A DNA stretch of 64,000 nucleotides from NCBI RefSeq assembly GCF_000092925.1, contig NC_014217.1, positions 4,030,001 through 4,094,000 on the forward strand, read 5' to 3'. The notes beneath the pieces were generated by a model. That model ran no database searches and had not been told where the DNA came from. It was given only the letters and a program-made list of their open reading frames with translations. Source of the stretch: Ancylobacter novellus DSM 506 (GTDB lineage: Bacteria; Pseudomonadota; Alphaproteobacteria; Rhizobiales; Xanthobacteraceae). The position numbers and the translations under genes are program-made. How positions within the stretch are numbered: the first letter of the stretch is position 1; each line of letters begins with the position of its first letter. Positions 39,290-48,048 of this stretch are shown piece after piece.

Positions 39290-40845
39290 GCGTTCGTATC
39301 TACGTTCCCAAGGACGCCTGTTCCATCGCCTGCGGCGCCGACGAGGTGGCTGCGGCCATCGAGGCGGCGGCGCTTTCCCGCCGCCAGCCGATCGAGATCG
39401 TGCGCAACGGCTCGCGCGGCATGCTGTGGCTGGAGCCGATGATCGAGGTGGTGACGCCGGAAGGCCGCATCGCCTATGGCCCGGTGGCCGAGGAGGACGT
39501 CGAGGGCCTGTTCGCGGCCGGCTTCCTGACCGGCGGCGACCACGCGCTGCGCATCGGCAAGCCGGAGGAGCACCCCTTCCTCGCCAAGCAGACGCGCCTC
39601 ACCTTCGCGCGCTGCGGCATCATCGATCCCGCCTCCTACGCCGACTACCGCGCCCATGGCGGCTATAAGGGCCTCGAGCGCGCGCTTGCGCTCGGCCCGG
39701 CGGAGATCATCGAGGAAGTCAAGAAGTCCGGCCTGCGCGGCCGCGGCGGCGCCGGCTTCCCCACCGCCATCAAGTGGAAGACGGTGGCGGACGCCAAGGC
39801 CGACCGCAAGTACATCGTCTGCAACGCCGACGAGGGCGATAGCGGCACCTTCGCCGACCGCATGATCATGGAAGGCGACCCCTTCGAGCTGATCGAGGGC
39901 ATGACCATCGCCGGCATCGCGGTGGGCGCCACCAAGGGCTTCGTCTACACCCGCTCGGAATATCCCCACGCCATCTGGGCGATGGAGAAGGCGATCGAGG
40001 TCGCCCGCGCCCATGGCATGCTCGGCGTCAACATCGCCGGCTCGCAGTACAGCTTCGACATGGAAGTGCGCATGGGCGCCGGCGCCTATGTGTGCGGCGA
40101 GGAGACGGCGCTGCTCGACAGCCTGGAAGGCAAGCGCGGCGTGGTCCGCGCCAAGCCGCCGCTGCCGGCGCATAAGGGCCTGTTCCAGAAGCCGACCGTC
40201 ATCAACAACGTGCTCTCGCTGACCGCCGTGCCGCATATCCTGGCCGATGGCGGCGAGTTCTACGCCAATTTCGGCATGGGCCGCTCGCGCGGCACGATGC
40301 CGATCCAGATCGCCGGCAACGTGAAGTTCGGTGGCCTGTTCGAGACCGCCTTCGGCATCACGCTGGGCGAGTTGATCAACGACATCGGCGGCGGCACCGC
40401 CTCCGGCCGTCCGGTCAAAGCGGCGCAGGTGGGCGGCCCGCTCGGCGCCTATGTGCCGACCTGGCAGTTCGACCTGCCCTTCGACTACGAGGCCTTCGCG
40501 GCCAAGGACGCGCTGATCGGCCATGGCGGCATCGTCGTGTTCGACGAGACCACGGACCTCGCCAAGATGGCGCGCTTCGCCATGGAGTTCTGCTCCGTGG
40601 AGAGCTGCGGCAAGTGCACGCCCTGCCGCATCGGCTCGACGCGCGGCGTCGAACTGATGGACCGCATCATGGCCGGCCAGCGCGTCGAGGCGAACCTCGC
40701 CACGCTCACCGACCTCTGCCAGACCATGAAGCTTGGATCGCTTTGCGCCCTCGGGGGTTTCACCCCATATCCGGTGCTGAGCGCGCTGAACCATTTCCCC
40801 GAGGATTTCGGCGCGCCGCCGCGCCACCTCGAAGCCGCCGAGTGA
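39286..40845 (+). CDS. fdsB: NAD-dependent formate dehydrogenase, beta subunit
   Basis: Carries FMN and the NAD+ site, passing electrons from formate to NAD+; homologous to NuoF fused to a thioredoxin-like domain. The 519-residue product starts SVRIYVPKDACSIACGADEV. It has the NADH/FMN site KSGLRGRGGAGFPTAIKWKT, then YIVCNADEGDSGTFADRMIM, and the [4Fe-4S] ligands CSVESCGKCTPCRIGSTRG with a further cysteine in LGSLCALGGF. The start is GTG at 39286, in a GTGA overlap with fdsG. Confidence 0.97.
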   Translation: MSVRIYVPKDACSIACGADEVAAAIEAAALSRRQPIEIVRNGSRGMLWLEPMIEVVTPEGRIAYGPVAEEDVEGLFAAGFLTGGDHALRIGKPEEHPFLAKQTRLTFARCGIIDPASYADYRAHGGYKGLERALALGPAEIIEEVKKSGLRGRGGAGFPTAIKWKTVADAKADRKYIVCNADEGDSGTFADRMIMEGDPFELIEGMTIAGIAVGATKGFVYTRSEYPHAIWAMEKAIEVARAHGMLGVNIAGSQYSFDMEVRMGAGAYVCGEETALLDSLEGKRGVVRAKPPLPAHKGLFQKPTVINNVLSLTAVPHILADGGEFYANFGMGRSRGTMPIQIAGNVKFGGLFETAFGITLGELINDIGGGTASGRPVKAAQVGGPLGAYVPTWQFDLPFDYEAFAAKDALIGHGGIVVFDETTDLAKMARFAMEFCSVESCGKCTPCRIGSTRGVELMDRIMAGQRVEANLATLTDLCQTMKLGSLCALGGFTPYPVLSALNHFPEDFGAPPRHLEAAE

Positions 40846-40854
40846 GGAGCCACC

Positions 40855-43710
40855 ATGTCCCTCGTCCATGAGATCGACTACGGAACACCCGCTCCCAAGA
40901 CCGACAAGATGGTGACGCTCACCATCGACGGCATGGAAGTGACGGTGCCCGAGGGTACCTCCATCATGCGCGCGGCGATGGAGATGGGGACGCAGATCCC
41001 CAAGCTCTGTGCCACCGACAGCCTGGAGGCGTTCGGCTCCTGCCGCCTCTGCCTGATCGAGATCGAGGGCCGCAACGGCACGCCGGCCTCCTGCACCACG
41101 CCGGTGGCGCCGGGCATCAAGGTCCACACCCAGACGCCTCGTCTCGCCCAGCTGCGCAAGGGCGTGATGGAGCTCTATATCTCCGACCACCCGCTGGACT
41201 GCCTGACCTGCGCCGCCAACGGCGACTGCGAGCTGCAGGACATGGCCGGCGCGGTCGGCCTGCGCGAGGTGCGCTACGGCATGGAGGGCGCGAACCACTT
41301 CGCCCCCACCTCCGAGCTCGTCATGCCGAAGGACGAGTCCAACCCCTATTTCACCTATGACCCGGCCAAGTGCATCGTCTGCAACCGCTGCGTCCGCGCC
41401 TGCGAAGAGGTGCAGGGCACGTTCGCGCTGACGATTTCCGGCCGCGGCTTCGGCTCGCGCGTCTCGCCGGGCCAGTCGGAAGCTTTCCTCACCTCGGAAT
41501 GCGTGTCCTGCGGCGCCTGCGTGCAGGCCTGCCCGACCGCCACCCTCTCCGAGAAGCGCCTGATCGAGATCGGCACGCCCGAGCACTCGGTGGTCACCAC
41601 CTGCGCCTATTGCGGCGTCGGCTGCACCTTCAAGGCGGAGATGCGCGGCCAGGAAGTGGTGCGCATGGTGCCGTGGAAGGACGGCAAGGCCAATCGCGGC
41701 CATAGCTGCGTCAAGGGCCGCTTCGCCTGGGGCTACGCCACCCATCAGGACCGCATCACCAAGCCGATGATCCGCGCCAAGGTCACCGACCCGTGGCGCG
41801 AGGTCTCGTGGGAGGAGGCGATCAACCACACCGCCTTCGAGCTGAAGCGCATCCAGGACAGCTACGGCCGCAAGGCGGTCGGCGGCATCACCTCCTCGCG
41901 CTGCACCAACGAGGAAGCCTATCTCGTCCAGAAGATCATCCGCGCCGGCTTCGGCACCAACAACGTCGACACCTGCGCCCGCGTCTGCCACTCGCCGACC
42001 GGCTACGGCCTGAACCAGGCCTTCGGCACCTCGGCGGGCACACAGGACTTCGACTCGGTCGAGGACAGCGACGTCATCATGGTGATCGGCGCCAACCCGA
42101 CCGACGGCCACCCCGTCTTCGGCTCGCGCATGAAGAAGCGCCTGCGCGAGGGTGCCAAGCTGATCGTCGTCGATCCGCGCCGCATCGACCTCGTCAAGTC
42201 GCCGCACATCAAGGCCGAGTTCCACCTGCCGCTGCAGCCCGGCACCAACGTCGCCATCGTCACCGCGCTGGCGCATGTCGTGGTCACCGAGGGGCTGGTG
42301 AACGAGGAATATGTCCGCCAGTTCTGCGACTGGGACGAGTTCCAGGACTGGGCCGAGTTCGTCGCCGATGCGCGCCACTCGCCGGAAGAGGTCGAGAAGC
42401 TTTCCGGCGTGCCGGCCGAGCTGATCCGCGGCGCCGCCCGGCTCTACGCCACCGGCGGCAATGCGGCGATCTATTACGGCCTCGGCGTCACCGAGCACTC
42501 GCAGGGTTCGACCACCGTCATGGCGATCGCCAACCTCGCCATGGCGACCGGCAATATCGGCCGCCGCGGCGTCGGCGTGAACCCGCTGCGCGGTCAGAAC
42601 AACGTGCAGGGCTCGTGCGACATGGGCTCGTTCCCGCACGAGCTGCCGGGCTACCGCCACATCTCCGACGACGCCACCCGCGCCACCTTCGAGGCGATGT
42701 GGGGCACCCCGCTCGATCCCGAGCCTGGCCTGCGCATCCCGAACATGCTGGACGCGGCCGTCGACGGCACCTTCAAGGCGATCTACATCCAGGGCGAGGA
42801 CATCCTCCAGTCCGACCCGGACACCAAGCATGTCGCCGCGGGCCTCGCGGCCATGGAGCTGGTGATCGTGCAGGACCTGTTCCTGAACGAGACCGCCAAC
42901 TACGCGCATGTCTTCCTGCCGGGCTGCACCTTCCTCGAGAAGGACGGCACCTTCACCAATGCCGAGCGCCGCATCCAGCTCGTGCGCAAGGTGATGGCGC
43001 CGAAGAACGGCTATGGCGACTGGGAGGTCACCCAGCTCCTCGCCAACGCCATCGGCCTGAACTGGAACTACACCCACCCCGCGCAGATCATGGACGAGAT
43101 CGCGGCGCTGACCCCGACCTTTGCCGGCGTCTCCTTCAAGAAGCTCGACGAGATGGGCTCGGTGCAGTGGCCCTGCAACGACGCCAATCCCGAGGGCATG
43201 CCGATCATGCACATCAACGGGTTCGCGCGCGGCAAGGGCAAGTTCGTCGTCACCGAATACGTGCCGACCGACGAGCGCACCGGCGCCCGCTTCCCGCTGC
43301 TGCTCACCACCGGCCGCATCCTCTCGCACTACAATGTCGGCGCGCAGACCCGCCGCACGGCGAATGTCGCCTGGCATCCGGAGGACGTGCTGGAGATCCA
43401 CCCGCACGACGCCGAGCAGCGCGGCGTGCGCGACGGCGACTGGGTGCGCATCGACAGCCGCGCCGGCTCCACCACGCTGCGCGCGGAGATCACCGACCGC
43501 GTGGCGCCGGGCGTCGTCTACACCACCTTCCACCACCCGGGCACGCAGGCCAATGTGGTGACCACGGACTTCTCCGACTGGGCCACCAACTGCCCCGAGT
43601 TCAAGGTCACGGCGGTGCAGATCGCCCGCTCGAACGGCCCGTCCGAGTGGCAGGAGGACTATGACGACTTCGCCCGCCAGAGCCGGCGCATCGCCGTCGC
43701 GGCGGAGTGA
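40855..43710 (+). CDS. fdsA: NAD-dependent formate dehydrogenase, alpha (catalytic) subunit
   Basis: Oxidises formate to CO2 at a bis-MGD molybdenum centre. The 951-residue protein has an N-terminal [2Fe-2S] domain (LEAFGSCRLCLIEIEGRNGT) and the histidine-ligated cluster HPLDCLTCAANGDCELQ. Two ferredoxin-type clusters follow (CIVCNRCVRACEEVQG, CVSCGACVQACPT), then the [4Fe-4S] motif CAYCGVGCTFKAEMRGQE. The active-site NNVDTCARVCHSPTGYGL uses cysteine, not selenocysteine, as metal ligand. A GAGGAG ribosome binding site precedes the ATG. The enzyme is cytosolic, as no signal sequence is present. Confidence 0.98.
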   Translation: MSLVHEIDYGTPAPKTDKMVTLTIDGMEVTVPEGTSIMRAAMEMGTQIPKLCATDSLEAFGSCRLCLIEIEGRNGTPASCTTPVAPGIKVHTQTPRLAQLRKGVMELYISDHPLDCLTCAANGDCELQDMAGAVGLREVRYGMEGANHFAPTSELVMPKDESNPYFTYDPAKCIVCNRCVRACEEVQGTFALTISGRGFGSRVSPGQSEAFLTSECVSCGACVQACPTATLSEKRLIEIGTPEHSVVTTCAYCGVGCTFKAEMRGQEVVRMVPWKDGKANRGHSCVKGRFAWGYATHQDRITKPMIRAKVTDPWREVSWEEAINHTAFELKRIQDSYGRKAVGGITSSRCTNEEAYLVQKIIRAGFGTNNVDTCARVCHSPTGYGLNQAFGTSAGTQDFDSVEDSDVIMVIGANPTDGHPVFGSRMKKRLREGAKLIVVDPRRIDLVKSPHIKAEFHLPLQPGTNVAIVTALAHVVVTEGLVNEEYVRQFCDWDEFQDWAEFVADARHSPEEVEKLSGVPAELIRGAARLYATGGNAAIYYGLGVTEHSQGSTTVMAIANLAMATGNIGRRGVGVNPLRGQNNVQGSCDMGSFPHELPGYRHISDDATRATFEAMWGTPLDPEPGLRIPNMLDAAVDGTFKAIYIQGEDILQSDPDTKHVAAGLAAMELVIVQDLFLNETANYAHVFLPGCTFLEKDGTFTNAERRIQLVRKVMAPKNGYGDWEVTQLLANAIGLNWNYTHPAQIMDEIAALTPTFAGVSFKKLDEMGSVQWPCNDANPEGMPIMHINGFARGKGKFVVTEYVPTDERTGARFPLLLTTGRILSHYNVGAQTRRTANVAWHPEDVLEIHPHDAEQRGVRDGDWVRIDSRAGSTTLRAEITDRVAPGVVYTTFHHPGTQANVVTTDFSDWATNCPEFKVTAVQIARSNGPSEWQEDYDDFARQSRRIAVAAE

Positions 43711-43723
43711 GCGGAGGAGACTG

Positions 43724-44557
43724 ATGATCCCGCCGGTCGTCCGCGTCTCGCGCCTTGCCGTCTCCTCGTCGGGAGCGAAGGCGGGCGAGCGGGCGATCCC
43801 CGAGGAGACGCCCGTCGCCATCGTGCATAACGGCTCGACCTATGCCGTGATGATGGCGACGCCTAGCGACCTCGAGGATTTCGGCTACGGCTTCAGCCTC
43901 ACCGAGGGCGTGATCGGCGCGCTTTCCGACGTCGAGGCGATCGAGACGCTGGAGTTCGAGGAAGGCGTCGAGATCCGCCTGTGGCTCAACCAGGAGCGCG
44001 CCGGCCAGCAGGTGGCGCGCCGCCGGCAGATCGCCGGTCCCACGGGCTGCGGCCTGTGCGGCGTCGAGAGCCTGGAACTGGCGGTGAAGCCGGCAAAGCA
44101 GGTCGCGGAGGGGCGTGTCTTCACCGCGGCGGAGATTTCCCGTGCCATCGCCTCGCTGCCGCCGGCGCAGGTGCTGAACCACGAGACCCGCGCCGTCCAT
44201 GCCGCCGCCTTCTGGGAGCCGGCGACGGGACTGGTGGCGGTGCGCGAGGATGTCGGCCGCCACAACGCGCTCGACAAGCTCGTCGGCCATCTCGTGCGCG
44301 AGGGCCGCGACGCCGCGGGAGGCATCGTGCTGCTGACCAGCCGCGTGTCGATCGAGATGGTGCAGAAGACCGCCATGCTCGGCGCGAGCGTGCTGGTGGC
44401 GGTGTCGGCGCCGACCGCGCTCGCCGTGCGCACGGCGGAGAAGGCAGGCATCACGCTGGCGGCCATCGCCCGCGACGACGGATTCGAAGTGTTTACCCAC
44501 CCCCATCGCATCGAGATCGGCGGGGCAGAGAAGGAGCGTATCGCCCATGTCGGCTAA
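43724..44557 (+). CDS. fdhD: FdhD, sulfurtransferase for formate dehydrogenase maturation
   Basis: Transfers sulfur from a desulfurase to the molybdenum cofactor, which formate dehydrogenase needs to be active. The 277-residue protein shows FGYGFSLTEGVIGALSDVEA, the paired-cysteine loop GPTGCGLCGVESLELAVKP near residue 110, and AVREDVGRHNALDKLVGHLV. The ATG at 43724 follows a GGAGGA ribosome binding site and lies 13 bp after fdsA. It overlaps fdsD. Position inside the fds operon couples enzyme and maturase synthesis. Confidence 0.96.
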   Translation: MIPPVVRVSRLAVSSSGAKAGERAIPEETPVAIVHNGSTYAVMMATPSDLEDFGYGFSLTEGVIGALSDVEAIETLEFEEGVEIRLWLNQERAGQQVARRRQIAGPTGCGLCGVESLELAVKPAKQVAEGRVFTAAEISRAIASLPPAQVLNHETRAVHAAAFWEPATGLVAVREDVGRHNALDKLVGHLVREGRDAAGGIVLLTSRVSIEMVQKTAMLGASVLVAVSAPTALAVRTAEKAGITLAAIARDDGFEVFTHPHRIEIGGAEKERIAHVG

Positions 44558-44834
44558 CACGATGGATCGCCTCGTCTACATGGCGAACCAGATCGGCAAG
44601 TTCTTCGAGCCGCAGGGCCATGAGAAGGCCGTCAAGGGCGTCGCCAAGCACATCAAGGACTTCTGGGATCCGCGCATGCGCGCGCGCATCGAGGACCACA
44701 TCGCCGCCGGCGGCGCGGGCCTCACGCCCTCCGTGTTCGAGGCGCTGAAGAGCCTGCCGCCGGTGAAGCGCGACACCATCCCGGCCGCCCATCCGACGCT
44801 GAACCCGCCCGGACCGACCGCCGCCCATCACTGA
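44547..44834 (+). CDS. fdsD: Formate dehydrogenase delta subunit
   Basis: The small delta subunit associated with soluble NAD-dependent formate dehydrogenases, proposed to act with cofactor insertion or complex stability. The 95-residue product has the characteristic MANQIGKFFEPQGHEKAVKG followed by VAKHIKDFWDPRMRARIEDH. It overlaps fdhD by 11 bases and closes the operon. A family A repeat lies 26 bp after the stop. Confidence 0.95.
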   Translation: MSANTMDRLVYMANQIGKFFEPQGHEKAVKGVAKHIKDFWDPRMRARIEDHIAAGGAGLTPSVFEALKSLPPVKRDTIPAAHPTLNPPGPTAAHH

Positions 44835-44859
44835 GGCGCCCGGCCTCAACCCCTGAAGC

Positions 44860-44951
44860 CGTCATCCCGGACGCCCATAGGGCGAGCCGGGATCGCGTCC
44901 CGATTCCTGCTTGCGATCCCGGCTCCGCGCTTCGCTTCGGCCGGGATGACG
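44860..44951. repeat. Intergenic palindromic repeat, family A copy 2
   Basis: Begins CGTCATCCCGGACGCCCA and ends CGGCCGGGATGACG, with inner inverted pairs GCCGGGATCGCG / GCGATCCCGGC. It resembles the element at 23893-23984 and lies between fdsD and the antiporter gene, both rightward. Confidence 0.8.
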
Positions 44952-45114
44952 CCGAGTAAGGCCGCCATCCGCCCGGCCGGTCCATCCGGAAAATTATCTC
45001 CTCGCCCGGCCTATGGCCGATTCATCCCGAATCGACCACGCTTCCGCCATGCGCGGGCGGCATCGGATGCGCTAGCCTCGGATCGGCGCGGGCAGGGCGA
45101 AGGAGCGGCAATCC

Positions 45115-46944
45115 ATGCATGACGACGGACACGGACTGCTGCTCGGGGCGGTGATCTTCCTCGCCACCGCGGTCATCGCGGTACCGATCGCGCGGCGGCT
45201 CGGTCTCTCGCCCATCGTCGGCTACATATTGGCGGGCGTCGCCATCGGCCCGGCCGGCATCGGCGCCTTCAGCGATCCCGAGCGCATCATCACCGTCGCC
45301 GAGATCGGCGTGGTGCTGCTGCTGTTCATCATCGGGCTGGAATTGCAGGTCTCGCGCCTGCTGGCGCTGAGGAAGGCGATCTTCGGCATCGGCACGGCGC
45401 AGCTCATCTTCAGCGGCGCCGCCATCGCCGTGCTCACCCATTATGCCGGCGACGAGTTCGGCTGGCGCGCCTCGCTGGTCGCCGGCCTGGCGCTGGCGCT
45501 CTCCGCTACCTCCATCGCGCTGCAATTGCTGGAGGAGAAGGGCGGCATGTCCCAGCCCTACGGCCAGCGGGCGTTCGGCGTGCTGCTGTTCCAGGACATG
45601 GCGGTGGTGCCGCTGATCGCGCTGATGCCGCTGCTGGCGCAGGGCACGCATGAGGAGCGGAGCCTTGCCGAATCGATCGGCCATGTCGGCATGATCCTCG
45701 GCGCGCTGGCGCTGGTGATCATCGTCGGGCGCTACCTGCTCACCCCGATGTTCCGCATCCTCGCCCATTCCGGCGCGCGCGAGGTGATGACCGCCGCGGC
45801 GCTGCTCGTGGTGCTGGGCGCCGGCGTGCTGATGGCCTCGGCCGGCATGTCGATGGCGCTCGGCGCCTTCCTGGCCGGCGTCATGCTGTCGGAATCGAGC
45901 TTCCGCCACGAGCTGGAAGCCAATGTCGACGCCTTCCGCGGCCTCTTGATCGCGCTGTTCTTCATGGGCGTCGGCATGTCGATGAATCTCGACGTGGTGC
46001 TGGCCAATGCGCCGCTGCTGATCGCCGGCACGCTGCTGGTCACGCTGGTGAAGGCGGTGTCGGTCTGGGCGGTGTTCCGCCTCTCCGACGGCACCCGCGC
46101 CGATGCGGTACGCTCGGCCTCGGTGCTGACCCCGGCCGGCGAGTTCTCCTTCGTGCTGTTCCCCTTAGCGCTGGAACTCGGCCTCATCGATTCCCGCCAG
46201 ACCGACATGCTGGCCGCCTGCGCCGCCATGACCATGCTGCTCGGCCCGCCGGTGGCGCTGATCGGCGAGCGGCTGGCCCGCCGGCTGGAGCGGCGCACGG
46301 TGAGCGAGCCGGTGGACGATTTCAGCGACGCGCATGGCGCGGTGCTGGTGGTCGGTTTCGGCCGCTTCGGCCAGATCGTCTCGCAGTGCCTGCTGGCGCA
46401 GGGGCTGGAGGTGACGATCATCGACAACGACGTCGAGATGATCCAGAGCGCCGGCCTGTTCGGCTTCCGCATCTATTACGGCGACGGCACGCGGCTCGAC
46501 GTGCTGCGCGCCGCCGGCGCCGAGCGGGCGCGGGTGGTGGCGGTCTGCGTCGACCAGCGCGGCACCGCCGACCGCATCGTCGAGATATTGAAGGCCAACA
46601 TGCCGGATGCCCGGCTCTATGTGCGCGCCTATGACCGCAACCATGCGGTGGCGCTGCGCCATGGCGGGGTCGACTTCGAGATCCGCGAGACCTTCGAATC
46701 CGCGCTCGCCTTCGGCGAGGCGACGCTGCGCGCCAACGGCATCGACGCCGAGACGGCGCAGACGACGATCGCTGACATACGCCAGCGCGATCTCGAGCGG
46801 CTCAGGCGGCAGATCGTCGAGGGCGAGGATCGCGGCCCGTCGCTGATCACGCCGGAACCGCTGATGCGGCCCGAGCGCACCGCCCGCCCGCTGAACGAGG
46901 AAGCCGAGGACGTGCTGAAGCACGAGACGGAGTTCTCGGGCTAG
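45115..46944 (+). CDS. Kef-type CPA2 monovalent cation:proton antiporter with TrkA-N domain
   Basis: The 609-residue protein combines about twelve membrane helices (residues 1-385) with a cytosolic Rossmann RCK/TrkA-N domain. The membrane part includes VVLLLFIIGLELQVSRLLAL and the segment LALALSATSIALQLLEEKGG, typical of Kef proteins. The domain starts VLVVGFGRFGQIVSQCLLAQ near 405 and includes IIDNDVEMIQSAGLFGFRIY. Kef systems release potassium under electrophile stress and are gated by glutathione. No KefF/KefG ancillary gene is adjacent, so regulation may differ. An AAGGAG ribosome binding site precedes the ATG. Confidence 0.92.
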   Translation: MHDDGHGLLLGAVIFLATAVIAVPIARRLGLSPIVGYILAGVAIGPAGIGAFSDPERIITVAEIGVVLLLFIIGLELQVSRLLALRKAIFGIGTAQLIFSGAAIAVLTHYAGDEFGWRASLVAGLALALSATSIALQLLEEKGGMSQPYGQRAFGVLLFQDMAVVPLIALMPLLAQGTHEERSLAESIGHVGMILGALALVIIVGRYLLTPMFRILAHSGAREVMTAAALLVVLGAGVLMASAGMSMALGAFLAGVMLSESSFRHELEANVDAFRGLLIALFFMGVGMSMNLDVVLANAPLLIAGTLLVTLVKAVSVWAVFRLSDGTRADAVRSASVLTPAGEFSFVLFPLALELGLIDSRQTDMLAACAAMTMLLGPPVALIGERLARRLERRTVSEPVDDFSDAHGAVLVVGFGRFGQIVSQCLLAQGLEVTIIDNDVEMIQSAGLFGFRIYYGDGTRLDVLRAAGAERARVVAVCVDQRGTADRIVEILKANMPDARLYVRAYDRNHAVALRHGGVDFEIRETFESALAFGEATLRANGIDAETAQTTIADIRQRDLERLRRQIVEGEDRGPSLITPEPLMRPERTARPLNEEAEDVLKHETEFSG

Positions 46945-46970
46945 GGTCCGACTCTTTCCCCCAGTCGCGA

Positions 46971-47078
46971 CCTCATCCTGAGGTGCTCGGCGTTTCGCCG
47001 AGCCTCGAAGGATGCTCGCCCGGGCGCGCTGTCGCGATCATCCTTCGAGGCTCGCTGCGCTCGCACCTCAGGATGAGG
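46971..47078. repeat. Intergenic palindromic repeat, family C copy 3
   Basis: Arms CCTCATCCTGAGGTGCTCGG and CGCACCTCAGGATGAGG, inner pair AGCCTCGAAGGATG / CATCCTTCGAGGCT. It is a near-perfect nested palindrome between the convergent antiporter and HAD genes. Confidence 0.88.
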
Positions 47079-47106
47079 GCGTATTGTGGGAGAGGTGCAT
47101 TTACAC

Positions 47107-47187
47107 CGTCATCCCCGGGCTTGGCCCGGGGATCCACGACTTTCAGCGCGTCAGATCAATGGAAGCCAAGGCGTGGATGGCCGGGCG
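47107..47187. repeat. Intergenic palindromic repeat, family B copy 3 (right arm incomplete)
   Basis: The left arm CGTCATCCCCGGGCTTGGCC and inner GATCCACGA are intact, and the inverse GCGTGGATGGCCGGGC is present. The outer right arm (AAGCCCGGCCATGACG) is missing, replaced by the 3' end of the HAD gene. It lies 28 bp after family C copy 3. Confidence 0.75.
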
Positions 47188-47196
47188 GCGGGGCGA

Positions 47197-48048
47197 TCAC
47201 CGCGCCGCGCGGGGCAGGACGAACTGCTCGATGGCGTGGGCGACGCCGTCCTGGTCGTTGGCGGTCGAGACGAAGTCGGCCTGCTCCTTCACCTCCGCGG
47301 CGCCGTTGCCCATGGCGAGGCGAAGGCCGGCGACGCCGAACATCGGCAGGTCGTTCTGCATGTCGCCGATCACCGCGACCTCTTCCAGCGGCACGCCGAA
47401 ATGGCGGGCGAAGGCGCGCACCGCATAGCCCTTGTCGGTGCCGGGCGGGGTGAGGTCGAGGTACTTGGCCTGCGAGCGCCGCGCCGTGGCGCCGTCGCCC
47501 ACCAGCGCCTGCAGCTCCGGCTCGCTCGCCGCCAGCATGTCGAAATCGGTCGAGGAGAAGACGATCTTGCCGGCGCGGGTGACGTGGTCGCCGAAATCCT
47601 CCACCACCGTCGGCTGGAACGCCACGGTGCGGATCTCGCCGGCGACATACTGGTTCGAGGGGTCGGTGATGAACCACTCGTCGTCGGCGAACACCCAGAT
47701 ATAGGCGCCGCGCGGCTTCATAACCTCGATGCCCTTCCGCGCCGCGTCCGCCGCCACGAAGTGCTGCTCCACCAGCGAGAAGTCGCCGCGCAGGATGGAG
47801 CCGCCATTGAAGCCGCCGAACAAATCGAGCTTCAGCGCCTCGACCAGCAGCTTCATGCCGCGCGGGGGACGGGCCGAGACGGCGGCGAAGGCGACGCCCG
47901 CCTCGCGCAGCCGCCGCACCGCCTCGATGGTGCCGGGCGTGACCTGCTTCTCCTTGTTCACCAGCGTGCCGTCGACATCCGACACCATGAGGCGGATGCG
48001 CCCGGAGGGCGTGTGCTTCGTGGCGGGCGCGGCATCGGTTGCGGTCAT
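47197..48048 (-). CDS. Cof-type HAD-IIB hydrolase (sugar-phosphatase-like)
   Basis: The 283-residue protein has HAD motif I IRLMVSDVDGTLVNKEK near residue 20, motif II SARPPRG, the C2 cap in the middle, motif III lysine in DKGYAVRAF, and motif IV VIGDMQNDLPMFGVAG. This is the Cof group that dephosphorylates sugar or nucleotide phosphates. The ATG at 48048 overlaps the zwf stop by four bases, and the preceding in-frame codons lie inside zwf. It closes a gnd-zwf-HAD operon; the substrate may be a pentose phosphate pathway intermediate, but that is inference. Confidence 0.9.
   Translation of the reverse strand: MTATDAAPATKHTPSGRIRLMVSDVDGTLVNKEKQVTPGTIEAVRRLREAGVAFAAVSARPPRGMKLLVEALKLDLFGGFNGGSILRGDFSLVEQHFVAADAARKGIEVMKPRGAYIWVFADDEWFITDPSNQYVAGEIRTVAFQPTVVEDFGDHVTRAGKIVFSSTDFDMLAASEPELQALVGDGATARRSQAKYLDLTPPGTDKGYAVRAFARHFGVPLEEVAVIGDMQNDLPMFGVAGLRLAMGNGAAEVKEQADFVSTANDQDGVAHAIEQFVLPRAAR

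Noticed and set aside
39178..43821. A 1547-codon open frame on the minus strand opposite fdsB-fdsA
   Set aside because: It mirrors the coding frame of fdsBA, has alanine/arginine/histidine-rich composition without domains, and is expected from high GC content.
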